Shown here in pieces: positions 1-6,382 of a DNA stretch of 37,746 nucleotides (positions are counted from its first letter, which is position 1; each line of letters starts with the position of its first letter). A program made the translations under genes and the position numbers. This DNA is from a virus. The stretch covers positions 1-37,746 of IMG/VR virus record IMGVR_UViG_3300010412_000039. The stretch is one strand, 5' to 3'. The notes below the pieces were generated by a model. That model saw only the letters and a list, made by a program, of their open reading frames with translations. It was not told the origin of the DNA and did no database searches.

Positions 1-1
1 T

Positions 2-157
2 AGATATGGTTTTACCGGATTAGAGTGGGGCATAATAAGCTGTATGAAATTCAAGGAACTTTTTAATCCTGATGCAGCAAACTATTGTGGCTATTATGAC
101 AGCATTTCAAAAAAGGAATGGACATGGAGAGACATATTAAAAAGGCATTCAAAATAG
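2..157 (+). CDS. C-terminal fragment of an unknown protein
   Basis: An open frame runs in from the window edge and stops at TAG 155-157, giving 51 residues rich in Trp, Tyr and Lys. An in-frame ATG at 44 begins MKFKELF but has no Shine-Dalgarno (SD) sequence, so the start is more likely upstream of the window. It overlaps the next gene by 34 bases, as is common here. No family recognised. Confidence 0.5.
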   Translation, partial: RYGFTGLEWGIISCMKFKELFNPDAANYCGYYDSISKKEWTWRDILKRHSK

Positions 158-324
158 TTGAGCCTTTATCACATGCAACTATTCCACCAAAAAGATTTAT
201 ACCGGAACCACCACCTAACCCTATAGAACCTGTTGGATGGTGGGAAGGTTGCTGGCTTAATCCTTGGAAGAAAAAGGATGTATACGATTTATCAAGTATT
301 AGACAATATGATATAATAGAATAA
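124..324 (+). CDS. Hypothetical 66-residue protein
   Basis: The start is set at ATG 124, with AAAGGA (112-117) at good spacing; ATG 118 lies on top of that SD. The middle is Pro-rich (IPEPPPNPIEP), followed by a Trp-rich GWWEGCWLNPW segment. The stop codon directly abuts the first base of the tRNA-Ile gene, so the transcript probably continues into the tRNAs. No family recognised. Confidence 0.55.
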   Translation: MERHIKKAFKIVEPLSHATIPPKRFIPEPPPNPIEPVGWWEGCWLNPWKKKDVYDLSSIRQYDIIE

Positions 325-398
325 CCTCCGGTAGCTCAATGGCAGAGCAAACTCCTTATAAGGGTGAGATCCTGGTTCGATTCCAGGTCGGAGGACCA
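325..398 (+). tRNA. tRNA-Ile (anticodon UAU)
   Basis: Acceptor 325-331 (CCTCCGG) pairs with 388-394 (TCGGAGG; one G-U). The D-arm is GCTC/GAGC, the anticodon loop is CTTATAA (355-361) and the T-arm is CCTGG-TTCGATT-CCAGG. Discriminator A395 and an encoded CCA (396-398) follow. Anticodon TAT reads AUA directly, without needing the host lysidine modification used on CAU-type Ile tRNAs. The outermost anticodon-stem pair (A350, G366) is mismatched. Confidence 0.9.
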
Positions 399-399
399 T

Positions 400-477
400 G
401 GGGGAGTGAAGGGAAGTGGTATACCTACTTGGCTCAAACCCAAGTGTTTGCTGGTTCGAATCCAGTCTCCCCTACCA
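400..477 (+). tRNA. tRNA-Leu (anticodon CAA), short variable loop
   Basis: Acceptor 400-406 (GGGGGAG) pairs with 467-473 (CTCCCCT; one G-U). The anticodon arm is CTTGG-CTCAAAC-CCAAG, the T-arm is GCTGG-TTCGAAT-CCAGT, the discriminator is A and CCA is encoded. CAA would read UUG (Leu), and A73 fits Leu. Between the anticodon and T stems there are only about five bases (TGTTT), whereas bacterial tRNA-Leu normally has a long variable arm, so amino-acid identity is less certain than the fold. Confidence 0.8.
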
Positions 478-579
478 TGAGTTTATAAAGGGTGCCGTAG
501 GAAAGAGATACTTCGATATTTTGCCAAAACCAAAAATGATCAAAAGACTCTTTTCGAATTTTGCCCCTTTTCTTTTACA

Positions 580-610
580 GGTTTACAAATAGTTTTCCAT
601 GTGGTATGAT
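580..610 (+). promoter_or_regulatory. Phage promoter, TTTACA-17-TATGAT
   Basis: GG precedes TTTACA (582-587), then exactly 17 bp to TATGAT (605-610). It is one of seven + strand sites of the same form. It drives the block starting at 733. The 478-732 gap also holds a palindrome AAAAGACTCTTTT near 542 and an imperfect leader hairpin (GGAAAGAAGA with TCTTCCTTCC, about 658-710); no gene was seen in it. Confidence 0.8.
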
Positions 611-732
611 CTTCACATGGTCATATGCATTATTAGAAACCTTAAAGCATAACCTAGGGAAAGAAGATAGAGGTATATATAACTGAAGCTTAAAGCCTGT
701 CTTCCTTCCTGCAACTGCTAAAGGAGGATGCT

Positions 733-1227
733 ATGCCAATACGTGGTGACTGGATACCTGGAATGGAGATAGAATTACCAAAGAAGAAAAAAGATTTACC
801 TGTACAAAAAGAGTTTGAATATAATCCTGTGAGATCTTTTAGAGATGGAAATCCATACACTATGGCTTTCTGTTATCCTCATCCACTCTATCATAGACCC
901 TTTGTTGTGAAAGGTGGATTTAAGGATTGTAATGAATACCTAAAAACTTTGGATTATCCTATCTTTGTGCATCTTGTTTTCTATTATAAAGGATCTACAA
1001 GAAGGATCTTCAAATTCTATCAGCTTGATAGTAATCTTGCTCTAAATGAGCAGGTTTCTTTCCCACCAAAGAAAAAGGGAAAAAGATTGTGGGAACTCTA
1101 CTTAAGAGGAAGTGGTTTAGGTGTAAGAACTAAAACATTAGCAACCTTCAAAAGAGTTCCTAGAAGATGGATCAGAGAACTTAACCTTTATGTAAAAGCA
1201 GAAAGGAGAAGGTTTCATGATGTCTGA
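733..1227 (+). CDS. Hypothetical 164-residue protein
   Basis: First gene after the promoter at 582-610, with a strong SD (AAAGGAGG, 720-727). The protein is basic, with Lys/Arg clusters (ELPKKKKDLP; PPKKKGKRLW; C-terminal KAERRRF), which suggests nucleic-acid contact, but no domain is recognised. Aromatic residues are frequent in the middle. It overlaps the next gene by 11 bases, so translation is probably coupled. Confidence 0.75.
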   Translation: MPIRGDWIPGMEIELPKKKKDLPVQKEFEYNPVRSFRDGNPYTMAFCYPHPLYHRPFVVKGGFKDCNEYLKTLDYPIFVHLVFYYKGSTRRIFKFYQLDSNLALNEQVSFPPKKKGKRLWELYLRGSGLGVRTKTLATFKRVPRRWIRELNLYVKAERRRFHDV

Positions 1228-1399
1228 AGTGTATCTCATTCAAGAGCACATAAAAGACATGGAAATAAAAAAGGCTGATCTAATTAATAAAAACATTTGT
1301 GTGACATGCTTTGAGTTAGCAAAGGATTTTAGAGATGATGTTAGTTATATAGATTTCCTTTATTACTCAGGGGAATGTCAAAAATGTCAAGACAAATAG
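1217..1399 (+). CDS. Small CxxC protein, possible zinc binder
   Basis: 60 residues. Two cysteine pairs, CVTC and CQKC at the extreme C-terminus, could form one zinc site. ATG 1217 follows AAAGGAGAAGG; an ATG three bases later is an alternative. The stop codon (TAG, 1397-1399) overlaps the first two bases of the tRNA-Ser gene, so processing of that tRNA would cut this message at its stop codon. Confidence 0.65.
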   Translation: MMSEVYLIQEHIKDMEIKKADLINKNICVTCFELAKDFRDDVSYIDFLYYSGECQKCQDK

Positions 1400-1493
1400 T
1401 GGGATGGTGGAGTCAGGCTTAACACACCTGTCTGGAAAGCAGGTGATCATCTTTACAGGTGGTCCATGGGTTCAAATCCCATTCCCACTGCCA
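1398..1493 (+). tRNA. tRNA-Ser (anticodon GGA)
   Basis: Acceptor 1398-1404 (AGTGGGA) pairs perfectly with 1483-1489 (TCCCACT). The anticodon loop is CTGGAAA, the variable arm is long as expected for Ser, and the T-arm is ATGGG-TTCAAAT-CCCAT. Discriminator G1490 (typical of Ser) and encoded CCA (1491-1493) follow. It reads UCC and UCU. The 5' end lies inside the stop codon of the preceding gene. Confidence 0.93.
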
Positions 1494-1494
1494 T

Positions 1495-1568
1495 GCCAGC
1501 ATAGTATAATGGCATTACAACTGACTTGTAATCAGTAGATGAGGGTTCGATTCCTTCTGCTGGCTCCA
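1495..1568 (+). tRNA. tRNA-Thr (anticodon UGU)
   Basis: Acceptor GCCAGCA pairs with TGCTGGC. The anticodon arm is ACTGA-CTTGTAA-TCAGT, the T-loop is TTCGATT, the discriminator is T and CCA is encoded (1566-1568). It reads ACA and possibly other ACN codons. It starts one base after tRNA-Ser ends, so the two are surely co-transcribed and processed together. Confidence 0.93.
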
Positions 1569-1585
1569 ACTAAGAAAGGAAAGAG

Positions 1586-2026
1586 ATGCTACAATATGCA
1601 AAAAGGAGATGGAAAAGGATTACCCTTTTCCTTTTTTTGTTTCTATTTTTGCCTATAGGCATCGGCATCTATTTCTCTATGGATTCTGGTCACTCATTAA
1701 AAGTTGTTAGTAAATTACAAACAAATACACTACAGCAACAACCAAAAAACAAAATAGAAGAGATAGAAAAAAATGATAAAAACATTAAAGAACAACTATC
1801 ACAACTTACAGAGAATGTAGTTAAAGACACAAAATCACTTATAGATATGGCATCGGAACAGGCAACCGATTTATTTAAAAATGAACCTAAGAAAGAACCT
1901 GAGACTTCTATAAATAATACTGAGACTAATGAGAAAAAAAAGAAGGACAGTTCATCAGGAATATTTGATTACTGGTGGTCTGTCCTTATTGTTATTTGGT
2001 TCATTAGTAGAATTTTCTCTAAATAG
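1586..2026 (+). CDS. Membrane protein with terminal TM segments and a coiled coil
   Basis: 146 residues. A basic N-terminus precedes a hydrophobic segment (about residues 12-30), then a long Lys/Glu/Asn/Gln-rich region (about 45-120) likely to form a coiled coil, and a second hydrophobic segment near the C-terminus (WWSVLIVIWFIS). SD AAGGAAAG lies just after the tRNA-Thr. Two terminal anchors with a charged linker could span or tether membranes. No holin or spanin family is recognised. Confidence 0.7.
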   Translation: MLQYAKRRWKRITLFLFLFLFLPIGIGIYFSMDSGHSLKVVSKLQTNTLQQQPKNKIEEIEKNDKNIKEQLSQLTENVVKDTKSLIDMASEQATDLFKNEPKKEPETSINNTETNEKKKKDSSSGIFDYWWSVLIVIWFISRIFSK

Positions 2027-2035
2027 GAGTTAAAA

Positions 2036-2743
2036 ATGGAAGAGCAAGAAGATTATAAACAATATCTGGAGTCAGATTTTCCATTGCTTGAAAAGTTCAG
2101 AGAAATTGCACCTGGAAGTTTCAAGCATAGCCAAAATGTAGCAGACATGTGTGAACTGATTGCCAAGGAACTTAACCTGGATGGAAATCTGATGAAGGTT
2201 GCTGGTCTATATCATGATGTTGGGAAAATGATTAATCCACAAATGTTCACAGAGAACCAGGATGAAAAGAATCCCCACGATAAGCTTGAACCAAACATAA
2301 GCTATCAAATTATATCAAGACATATAGGTGATAGTGTATTAATCCTTTTTAATTATGATTTTCCTGTTGAAATTATAAAGATGATTTCACAACACCATGG
2401 AAATACCGTAATTAGATATTTTTATGATAGATCAAAATCGAAAATTGAAGATAACTATAGATACAAATGTAAACAACCTGAAACCGATGAAGCTGCAATT
2501 CTAATGATAGTTGACTCTGTAGAAGCAACAGCTAGATCTCTCTCTACAGTTAATGGCAAGATGGAAAGTCCTGATAAGAGACATGCTGTTGTTGATAATA
2601 TTATCATGAGACTAGAGGAAGATGGTCAGTTAGATAATATTAAAGTTGGTGTTCTTAAAGTGATCAGAAAAGTCCTCTATAGAGAATTAGATTCTCTCTA
2701 TCATAGAAGAGTTGCTTATCCTGAAGAAGAACAGGAAGAATAA
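2036..2743 (+). CDS. HD-domain phosphohydrolase, PgpH-type (probable cyclic-di-AMP phosphodiesterase)
   Basis: 235 residues, soluble. All metal-ligand motifs of the HD fold are present: H31, H60-D61 (YHDVGK), H96, H120-H121 (QHHGNT) and D160 (DSVEA). Segments such as ENQDEKNPHDKLEP, EAAILMIVDSVEATARSL and the C-terminal YHRRVAYPEE strongly resemble the cytoplasmic HD domain of bacterial PgpH/YqfF, which hydrolyses c-di-AMP to pApA. The seven membrane helices and extracellular domain of PgpH are absent, so this is a free catalytic domain. It is followed with a 1-base overlap by a metallophosphoesterase. The HD fold is near certain; the substrate is inferred from family resemblance. Confidence 0.85.
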   Translation: MEEQEDYKQYLESDFPLLEKFREIAPGSFKHSQNVADMCELIAKELNLDGNLMKVAGLYHDVGKMINPQMFTENQDEKNPHDKLEPNISYQIISRHIGDSVLILFNYDFPVEIIKMISQHHGNTVIRYFYDRSKSKIEDNYRYKCKQPETDEAAILMIVDSVEATARSLSTVNGKMESPDKRHAVVDNIIMRLEEDGQLDNIKVGVLKVIRKVLYRELDSLYHRRVAYPEEEQEE

Positions 2744-3249
2744 TGGATTATTTTACTTCTGACTGGCACATAGGTCATGAAAGACTAGTGCTTAAATATT
2801 GTAATCGGCCTTTCCGTACTGTCAGAGAGCATGATAAAGAGCTTCCTAAAATAGCAAACTCTATTCTCACTGAAGATGATACTCTATACATGCTTGGTGA
2901 CCTTACTCTTGCTGGTCATGACTATTTAAACCTCTTCACCAAACTAATTAGCAATATTAAATGTGGAAAGATGGTTTTCATCTGGGGAAACCATGATCAA
3001 TTTTCCTGGAGAAACTATCTTAAAATGGGATTCGATAGCATTCACTCCGAACTCTACCTGCCTGAACATAATCTATACCTCACTCATGATCCTGCCAATT
3101 CAATCAAAGACATGTCAAAACTCTGGCTTTGTGGACATGTCCATCAAAGATGGAAACAAATTTCAAACACTATTAATGTTGGTGTTGATGTTTGGGATTT
3201 CAAACCTGTCTCCATTCAAGAAATAAACGAACTCAGATTAAATTTCTAA
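2743..3249 (+). CDS. Calcineurin-like metallophosphoesterase
   Basis: 168 residues with the metal-binding motifs of the family in order: DWH (D7, H9), GD (52-53), GNHD (82-85), LTHD, and GHVH near the C-terminus. It is short, with no extra domain, like many phage phosphoesterases. Its ATG overlaps the stop of the HD-domain gene (TAATG), so the two are translationally coupled. A joint role, for example finishing degradation of a product made by the HD enzyme, is inference; the substrate could equally be another nucleotide, RNA end or phosphoester. Confidence 0.88.
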   Translation: MDYFTSDWHIGHERLVLKYCNRPFRTVREHDKELPKIANSILTEDDTLYMLGDLTLAGHDYLNLFTKLISNIKCGKMVFIWGNHDQFSWRNYLKMGFDSIHSELYLPEHNLYLTHDPANSIKDMSKLWLCGHVHQRWKQISNTINVGVDVWDFKPVSIQEINELRLNF

Positions 3250-3253
3250 ACAG

Positions 3254-3284
3254 GGTTTACAAATACCAAATTTTTTGGTATAAT
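3254..3284 (+). promoter_or_regulatory. Phage promoter, TTTACA-17-TATAAT, with palindromic spacer
   Basis: GG then TTTACA (3256-3261), 17 bp, perfect TATAAT (3279-3284). The spacer and the start of the -10 form a perfect inverted repeat, ATACCAAA (3263-3270) and TTTGGTAT (3274-3281), around a 3-base centre. That could be an operator, or chance in AT-rich DNA. It drives the gene at 3323. Confidence 0.85.
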
Positions 3285-3322
3285 TAGAATATATAAGGAA
3301 ATATTCATCTAAAGGAGATGAA

Positions 3323-3538
3323 ATGACCAGACAGAAGACCCTAACTATCGGAAATGACAAGGTTTTAGTGAAGGTCAGATCCAAATCCTATGTGGGGAAC
3401 CATGTTGGTTTCAGGGCATGGGTAACTAACCCAAAAAAGAATCACGTTATAGAATATAATCATATCAATAGCTTAACTGCTGATGAAGCTATTGAGAAGG
3501 CTATAAACTTCTATAAAAAAGAGGATATTTCCAAATGA
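3323..3538 (+). CDS. Hypothetical 71-residue protein
   Basis: First gene of the block, about 30 nt after the expected transcription start, with SD AAAGGAG. Small and basic, with a beta-rich N-terminal half and a C-terminal segment that looks helical (ADEAIEKAINFYKKE). The stop overlaps the next start (ATGA). No family recognised. Confidence 0.7.
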   Translation: MTRQKTLTIGNDKVLVKVRSKSYVGNHVGFRAWVTNPKKNHVIEYNHINSLTADEAIEKAINFYKKEDISK

Positions 3539-4032
3539 GACTTGAAAATTTTTTAAATGAAGAAATATCAAAGGAAGAATCAGATAGATTCAAGGCCAAG
3601 TGGAGAAATGAAGTAAGCAAATATGGTGCCACTCTTAAGGGATCTGAGCATTTTGATAAAGACAGGCTCAATGATCCTAGAAATAAACCACCGATTACAA
3701 CTGAAGAGCTAGATTGGCTTTTAAATGCTTGGTTTAACAAGCATTCTGATCAATTCAAAAAAGATGTTGAAGATGTCAAGAAGAATATAGCTAGACCTAG
3801 AGGTATCAACAAAAAACGAATACCTCATAATAATCTTGAATGGACTATTTCAGGAAGTGTTAAAGATAGAAATAAAGTCCATATAGTTCTAGCACTAAGA
3901 CAACTGAAAGATCAACAAGGGAAAGGCACTAAGGGTACGGCAATATTAGTAATTCAGAGTGTCATTAGAACCCCAAATAAAAAAGTCACAATGGGTGAAT
4001 ATTTTGATGTTGGAACCTATGAAATGAAATAA
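3535..4032 (+). CDS. Hypothetical 165-residue protein with capsid-targeting-like N-terminus
   Basis: Charged protein with no recognised domain. Its first ten residues, MRLENFLNEE, match the starts of the proteins at 26867 and 34744, each with LxE at residues 7-9. That is the layout of the T4 capsid-targeting sequence, which is cleaved by the prohead protease after (I/L)xE. It overlaps the preceding gene by four bases. The C-terminal half (residues about 95-165) looks beta-rich. Confidence 0.75.
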   Translation: MRLENFLNEEISKEESDRFKAKWRNEVSKYGATLKGSEHFDKDRLNDPRNKPPITTEELDWLLNAWFNKHSDQFKKDVEDVKKNIARPRGINKKRIPHNNLEWTISGSVKDRNKVHIVLALRQLKDQQGKGTKGTAILVIQSVIRTPNKKVTMGEYFDVGTYEMK

Positions 4033-4046
4033 ATATTTCTATACTA

Positions 4047-4077
4047 GGTTTACAAATCCTTCAGACTATGTTATAAT
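4047..4077 (+). promoter_or_regulatory. Phage promoter, TTTACA-17-TATAAT
   Basis: GG then TTTACA (4049-4054), AAT, 17-bp spacer, perfect TATAAT (4072-4077). Transcription should begin near 4084. This rules out ATG 4076, inside the -10 box, as a start codon and supports ATG 4100 for the next gene. Confidence 0.87.
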
Positions 4078-4099
4078 GAAGTTAAGAATGGAGGATGAA

Positions 4100-4399
4100 A
4101 TGATCACAAGATTAGAGAGGAAAGCAATCAAGACAATCCTGGAGAGTGAATATCACGATAGCAGCAATCCAGCAGATAATGTTGAGAGTGATACTTGGGT
4201 AGATTGTCTCTGGGAACTGGAGAAAGAGGGCTTACGAAAGTCCGGTGTTATGGGAAGTCTCCAGAAAAAAGGCTTCATTGTAACAGATGGTGAAGTTGTG
4301 AGAGTAACCAAAAAAGGTTTCGATGCATACCAAGAATGGATGAAAGTTCATAAGGATGCTGCTGAGTTTTTTGTGGGCTTAGAAAAAGGAGAAAAATAA
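4100..4399 (+). CDS. Hypothetical protein, possible winged helix
   Basis: 99 residues from ATG 4100, chosen because GGAGG (4090-4094) sits five bases upstream and the promoter -10 box covers an earlier in-frame ATG. The pattern of helices followed by VMGSLQKKGFIVTDGEVVRVTKKG resembles a winged-helix wing, as in small phage or MarR-like DNA-binding proteins, but the match is by pattern only. Its stop overlaps the start of the next gene. Confidence 0.75.
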   Translation: MITRLERKAIKTILESEYHDSSNPADNVESDTWVDCLWELEKEGLRKSGVMGSLQKKGFIVTDGEVVRVTKKGFDAYQEWMKVHKDAAEFFVGLEKGEK

Positions 4400-4551
4400 T
4401 GAAACATCATGGTGTTTTCTTTCCCAAAGATGATAATCATGATGGTGTAAAAGCCATGGCAGTTTATGTGGCTACTCTGGAAAAAGAAAATGTTGCCTAT
4501 CTAATCGAAGATCTTGGTCATGGTTGGATAGTTGAAGCAACTGGTTACTAA
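4399..4551 (+). CDS. Small hypothetical protein, 50 residues
   Basis: Starts at ATG 4399, overlapping the preceding stop (TAATG), with SD AAAGGAG. The sequence begins MKHHGVFFPKDD and ends EDLGHGWIVEATGY. Tight coupling on both sides (next SD AAGGAGG begins at its stop) supports it as real. No family recognised. Confidence 0.65.
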   Translation: MKHHGVFFPKDDNHDGVKAMAVYVATLEKENVAYLIEDLGHGWIVEATGY

Positions 4552-4561
4552 GGAGGAAAAA

Positions 4562-5107
4562 ATGAATAATCCTGATGGTCCAGCAACTAAAAGGCAATTG
4601 TGGGCTTTGTTCTGCATTACCAAAGAGGACTGGAGGGGTAAAGGTCTCACCAAAGCTGAAGCTTCAGATCTGATCAAAAAGCTTGGTGACAAAAAACATA
4701 CCAAAAAGACTTCCAAGAAAAATTCTTATGTAGAGATTTATGAAAAAGCTTTTGCTGCTGGTCTTGCTGCTCTTAAAGCTGCAACACCTGTTCCAATGGT
4801 TGTACAGCAACATGCAGACATGATGAATGATCATTCTCCAGTGGTGAAGGAATGGTTTGTGGCTGATGGTGCTTGTGGGTTTGCATGGGTAAATGTCAAG
4901 TGTAAGGGTGAAGGTCTCAAGTTCATAAATGCCATGAAAAAACATGCTTCAGATAGGTGGAGAAAAGACGGTTACTATGGTGGTTATACCTTCTGGGTAC
5001 GTGAAGGCAATCAGTCTATTCAGAGGAAAGAAGCTTTTGCTGCTGCCTTTGCTGATGTCCTGAGAGAAAATGGAATTAATGCTTACTGGAGTAGCAGGTT
5101 AGACTAA
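4562..5107 (+). CDS. Hypothetical 181-residue protein
   Basis: The start is ATG 4562, five bases after AAGGAGG (4551-4557); an in-frame ATG at 4532 lies inside the previous gene with no SD. The N-terminus (PATKRQLWALFCITKED, then GKGLTKAEASDLIKKL) is a short helical module seen in various phage and mobile-element proteins, often beside DNA-processing domains. The rest, with an aromatic-rich beta region and GGYTFWVREGNQS, is not recognised. Confidence 0.75.
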   Translation: MNNPDGPATKRQLWALFCITKEDWRGKGLTKAEASDLIKKLGDKKHTKKTSKKNSYVEIYEKAFAAGLAALKAATPVPMVVQQHADMMNDHSPVVKEWFVADGACGFAWVNVKCKGEGLKFINAMKKHASDRWRKDGYYGGYTFWVREGNQSIQRKEAFAAAFADVLRENGINAYWSSRLD

Positions 5108-5310
5108 TGAAGACTGTAAAAGAAATAGAAAAAGAAATAAGCAAATTAGAACGTGAGTACTATCAGGGAAGATGGGCTTATTCAGACTATATTAGAAACA
5201 GGCATGAACTAGCCATGAAGATTTACAAACTAACTGCACCTGATAAAGCATACTGTCATATTTGTGGTGAGTGTAAAACTAAAGGATGTGAACACTATGA
5301 AAAAAATTAA
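5107..5310 (+). CDS. Small protein with C-terminal zinc-binding motif
   Basis: 67 residues. An N-terminal helix rich in Glu and Lys (likely coiled coil) is followed by CHICGECKTKGCEHYE, which offers four cysteines and two histidines for a zinc site. The start overlaps the preceding stop (TAATG). No family recognised. Confidence 0.7.
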   Translation: MKTVKEIEKEISKLEREYYQGRWAYSDYIRNRHELAMKIYKLTAPDKAYCHICGECKTKGCEHYEKN

Positions 5311-5518
5311 ACTGCTCAAATTAGGTGAGCCTGGAAGTGGAGTTTACTGTACTCTGGATTTCAGGTTCAGGATTTCAAGGAAGCATGGTCTTCCTGCTAC
5401 ATGGTGGTTGATTGAGGATATGGCAGGAAAGCTTCCAGAAGCTTTTAGATCAGCAGATACACTAACTGAAGCAAAAGAGAATATAGCTGATTGGCTGGAG
5501 GATGAAAATGTGGAGTAA
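5297..5518 (+). CDS. Hypothetical 73-residue protein
   Basis: The start is ATG 5297 (MKKIKLLKLG), eleven bases after AAAGGA (5280-5285), and overlaps the previous gene by 14 bases. An earlier in-frame ATG at 5264 lacks an SD. A beta-rich N-terminal half is followed by a helix (TLTEAKENIADWLEDE). No family recognised. Confidence 0.7.
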   Translation: MKKIKLLKLGEPGSGVYCTLDFRFRISRKHGLPATWWLIEDMAGKLPEAFRSADTLTEAKENIADWLEDENVE

Positions 5519-5708
5519 AGATTTTTGCCATGCAGTTATTGATGCCAGTCTCTACTGGACCGGAGAAGATGAAGCTAATTGTCCTGCTCTAAAATATCTC
5601 CGTACAATGGCAGGATATTATCTCTGGGAGCAAGCTGGAAGACCGTTTCCTGGTCTAACTTGTGAACGGCAACAAATTAAAGATGCAGAGAGGTTTTTAC
5701 AAGCATGA
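5508..5708 (+). CDS. Hypothetical 66-residue protein
   Basis: ATG 5508 is preferred because GGAGG (5497-5501) is six bases upstream; ATG 5502 would have no spacing. The protein is helical in pattern, with several aromatic residues and three cysteines that are not in a CxxC arrangement. It overlaps genes on both sides. No family recognised. Confidence 0.7.
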   Translation: MWSKDFCHAVIDASLYWTGEDEANCPALKYLRTMAGYYLWEQAGRPFPGLTCERQQIKDAERFLQA

Positions 5709-6088
5709 AAAAGCTTAGAGAAGATCTTCAAGCTGTAACTGATCTCTGTCTGGAAGATTATAATCTACCTTCATTTCCAGTGAAAATTAAATCTGTCCAA
5801 AGGGGTAGATGCAATCGAAAAAGTATAACTTTGCCCTCTTACTTGGCATATCATCATGAAGCATATCAAATATATTATGCAGTACATGAAGCTACACATA
5901 AAATTACTGGTTGTGGACATGGAAGACATTTCAAACACATTGAAGATCTGCTTCTAGAAAAATTTGGAATTAAGATTGAGAGGAAAAAAACTTATCCTGG
6001 AAGTATATGGCTTGATGGTAGATTGATTATTGAGAATGATACATATACGGCACAAGGTCAAAAGGAAATAGGGAAATTACCAAAATAG
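5705..6088 (+). CDS. SprT-like zinc metallopeptidase
   Basis: 127 residues with HEATH (61-65) preceded by YYAV and followed by GCGHGRHFKHIEDLLLEKFGI. This is the HExxH helix and downstream His layout of small phage SprT/WLM-like metallopeptidases, so E62 would be catalytic and H61 and H65 zinc ligands, with a third ligand among H72, H75 and H78. In cells SprT-type enzymes cut DNA-protein crosslinks; whether this one acts on DNA-bound proteins is inference. Last gene before the promoter at 6090. Confidence 0.75.
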   Translation: MKKLREDLQAVTDLCLEDYNLPSFPVKIKSVQRGRCNRKSITLPSYLAYHHEAYQIYYAVHEATHKITGCGHGRHFKHIEDLLLEKFGIKIERKKTYPGSIWLDGRLIIENDTYTAQGQKEIGKLPK

Positions 6089-6118
6089 GTTTACAAATAT
6101 TTAATCCTATGATAGAAT
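6088..6118 (+). promoter_or_regulatory. Phage promoter, TTTACA-17-TAGAAT, close to the start codon
   Basis: GG then TTTACA (6090-6095), AAT, 17-bp spacer, TAGAAT (6113-6118). The expected start of transcription (about 6124-6126) is only 2-4 bases before ATG 6128, so the message would be nearly leaderless. Confidence 0.82.
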
Positions 6119-6127
6119 GGATATACT

Positions 6128-6382
6128 ATGAAACAATATCTATGTAAGGATCATGAAGGAAAATTTTTTATTATCGAAGCACCATCACCGGAAGATGCTA
6201 GAGATGCTGCTGTTCTTGATGGTGGTGAAGTAGTACAGGATCTAAACCCAGAATCAGAAGTTGATGAACTAATAAGAGGTACTAAAGATCTTATAGACTC
6301 AACTATGAAAGACTTCTTCAGCTTGCCAGAAGTTAGGTATGCTGCAAGACAAGTGGGTTTAAAGTATAGGAGAAAAAAATGA
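6128..6382 (+). CDS. Hypothetical acidic 84-residue protein, possibly leaderless
   Basis: No SD precedes ATG 6128 and the promoter -10 box ends nine bases upstream, so translation from a near-leaderless transcript is likely unless read-through supplies a leader. The N-terminal half (YLCKDHEGKFFIIEAPSPEDARDAAV) looks like a small alpha/beta fold; the C-terminus is basic. It overlaps the next gene by four bases. No family recognised. Confidence 0.7.
   Translation: MKQYLCKDHEGKFFIIEAPSPEDARDAAVLDGGEVVQDLNPESEVDELIRGTKDLIDSTMKDFFSLPEVRYAARQVGLKYRRKK

Noticed and set aside
4076-4099. ATG 4076 as start of the 4100 gene
   Set aside because: It lies inside the TATAAT box, upstream of the expected transcription start, and has no SD; ATG 4100 has GGAGG.
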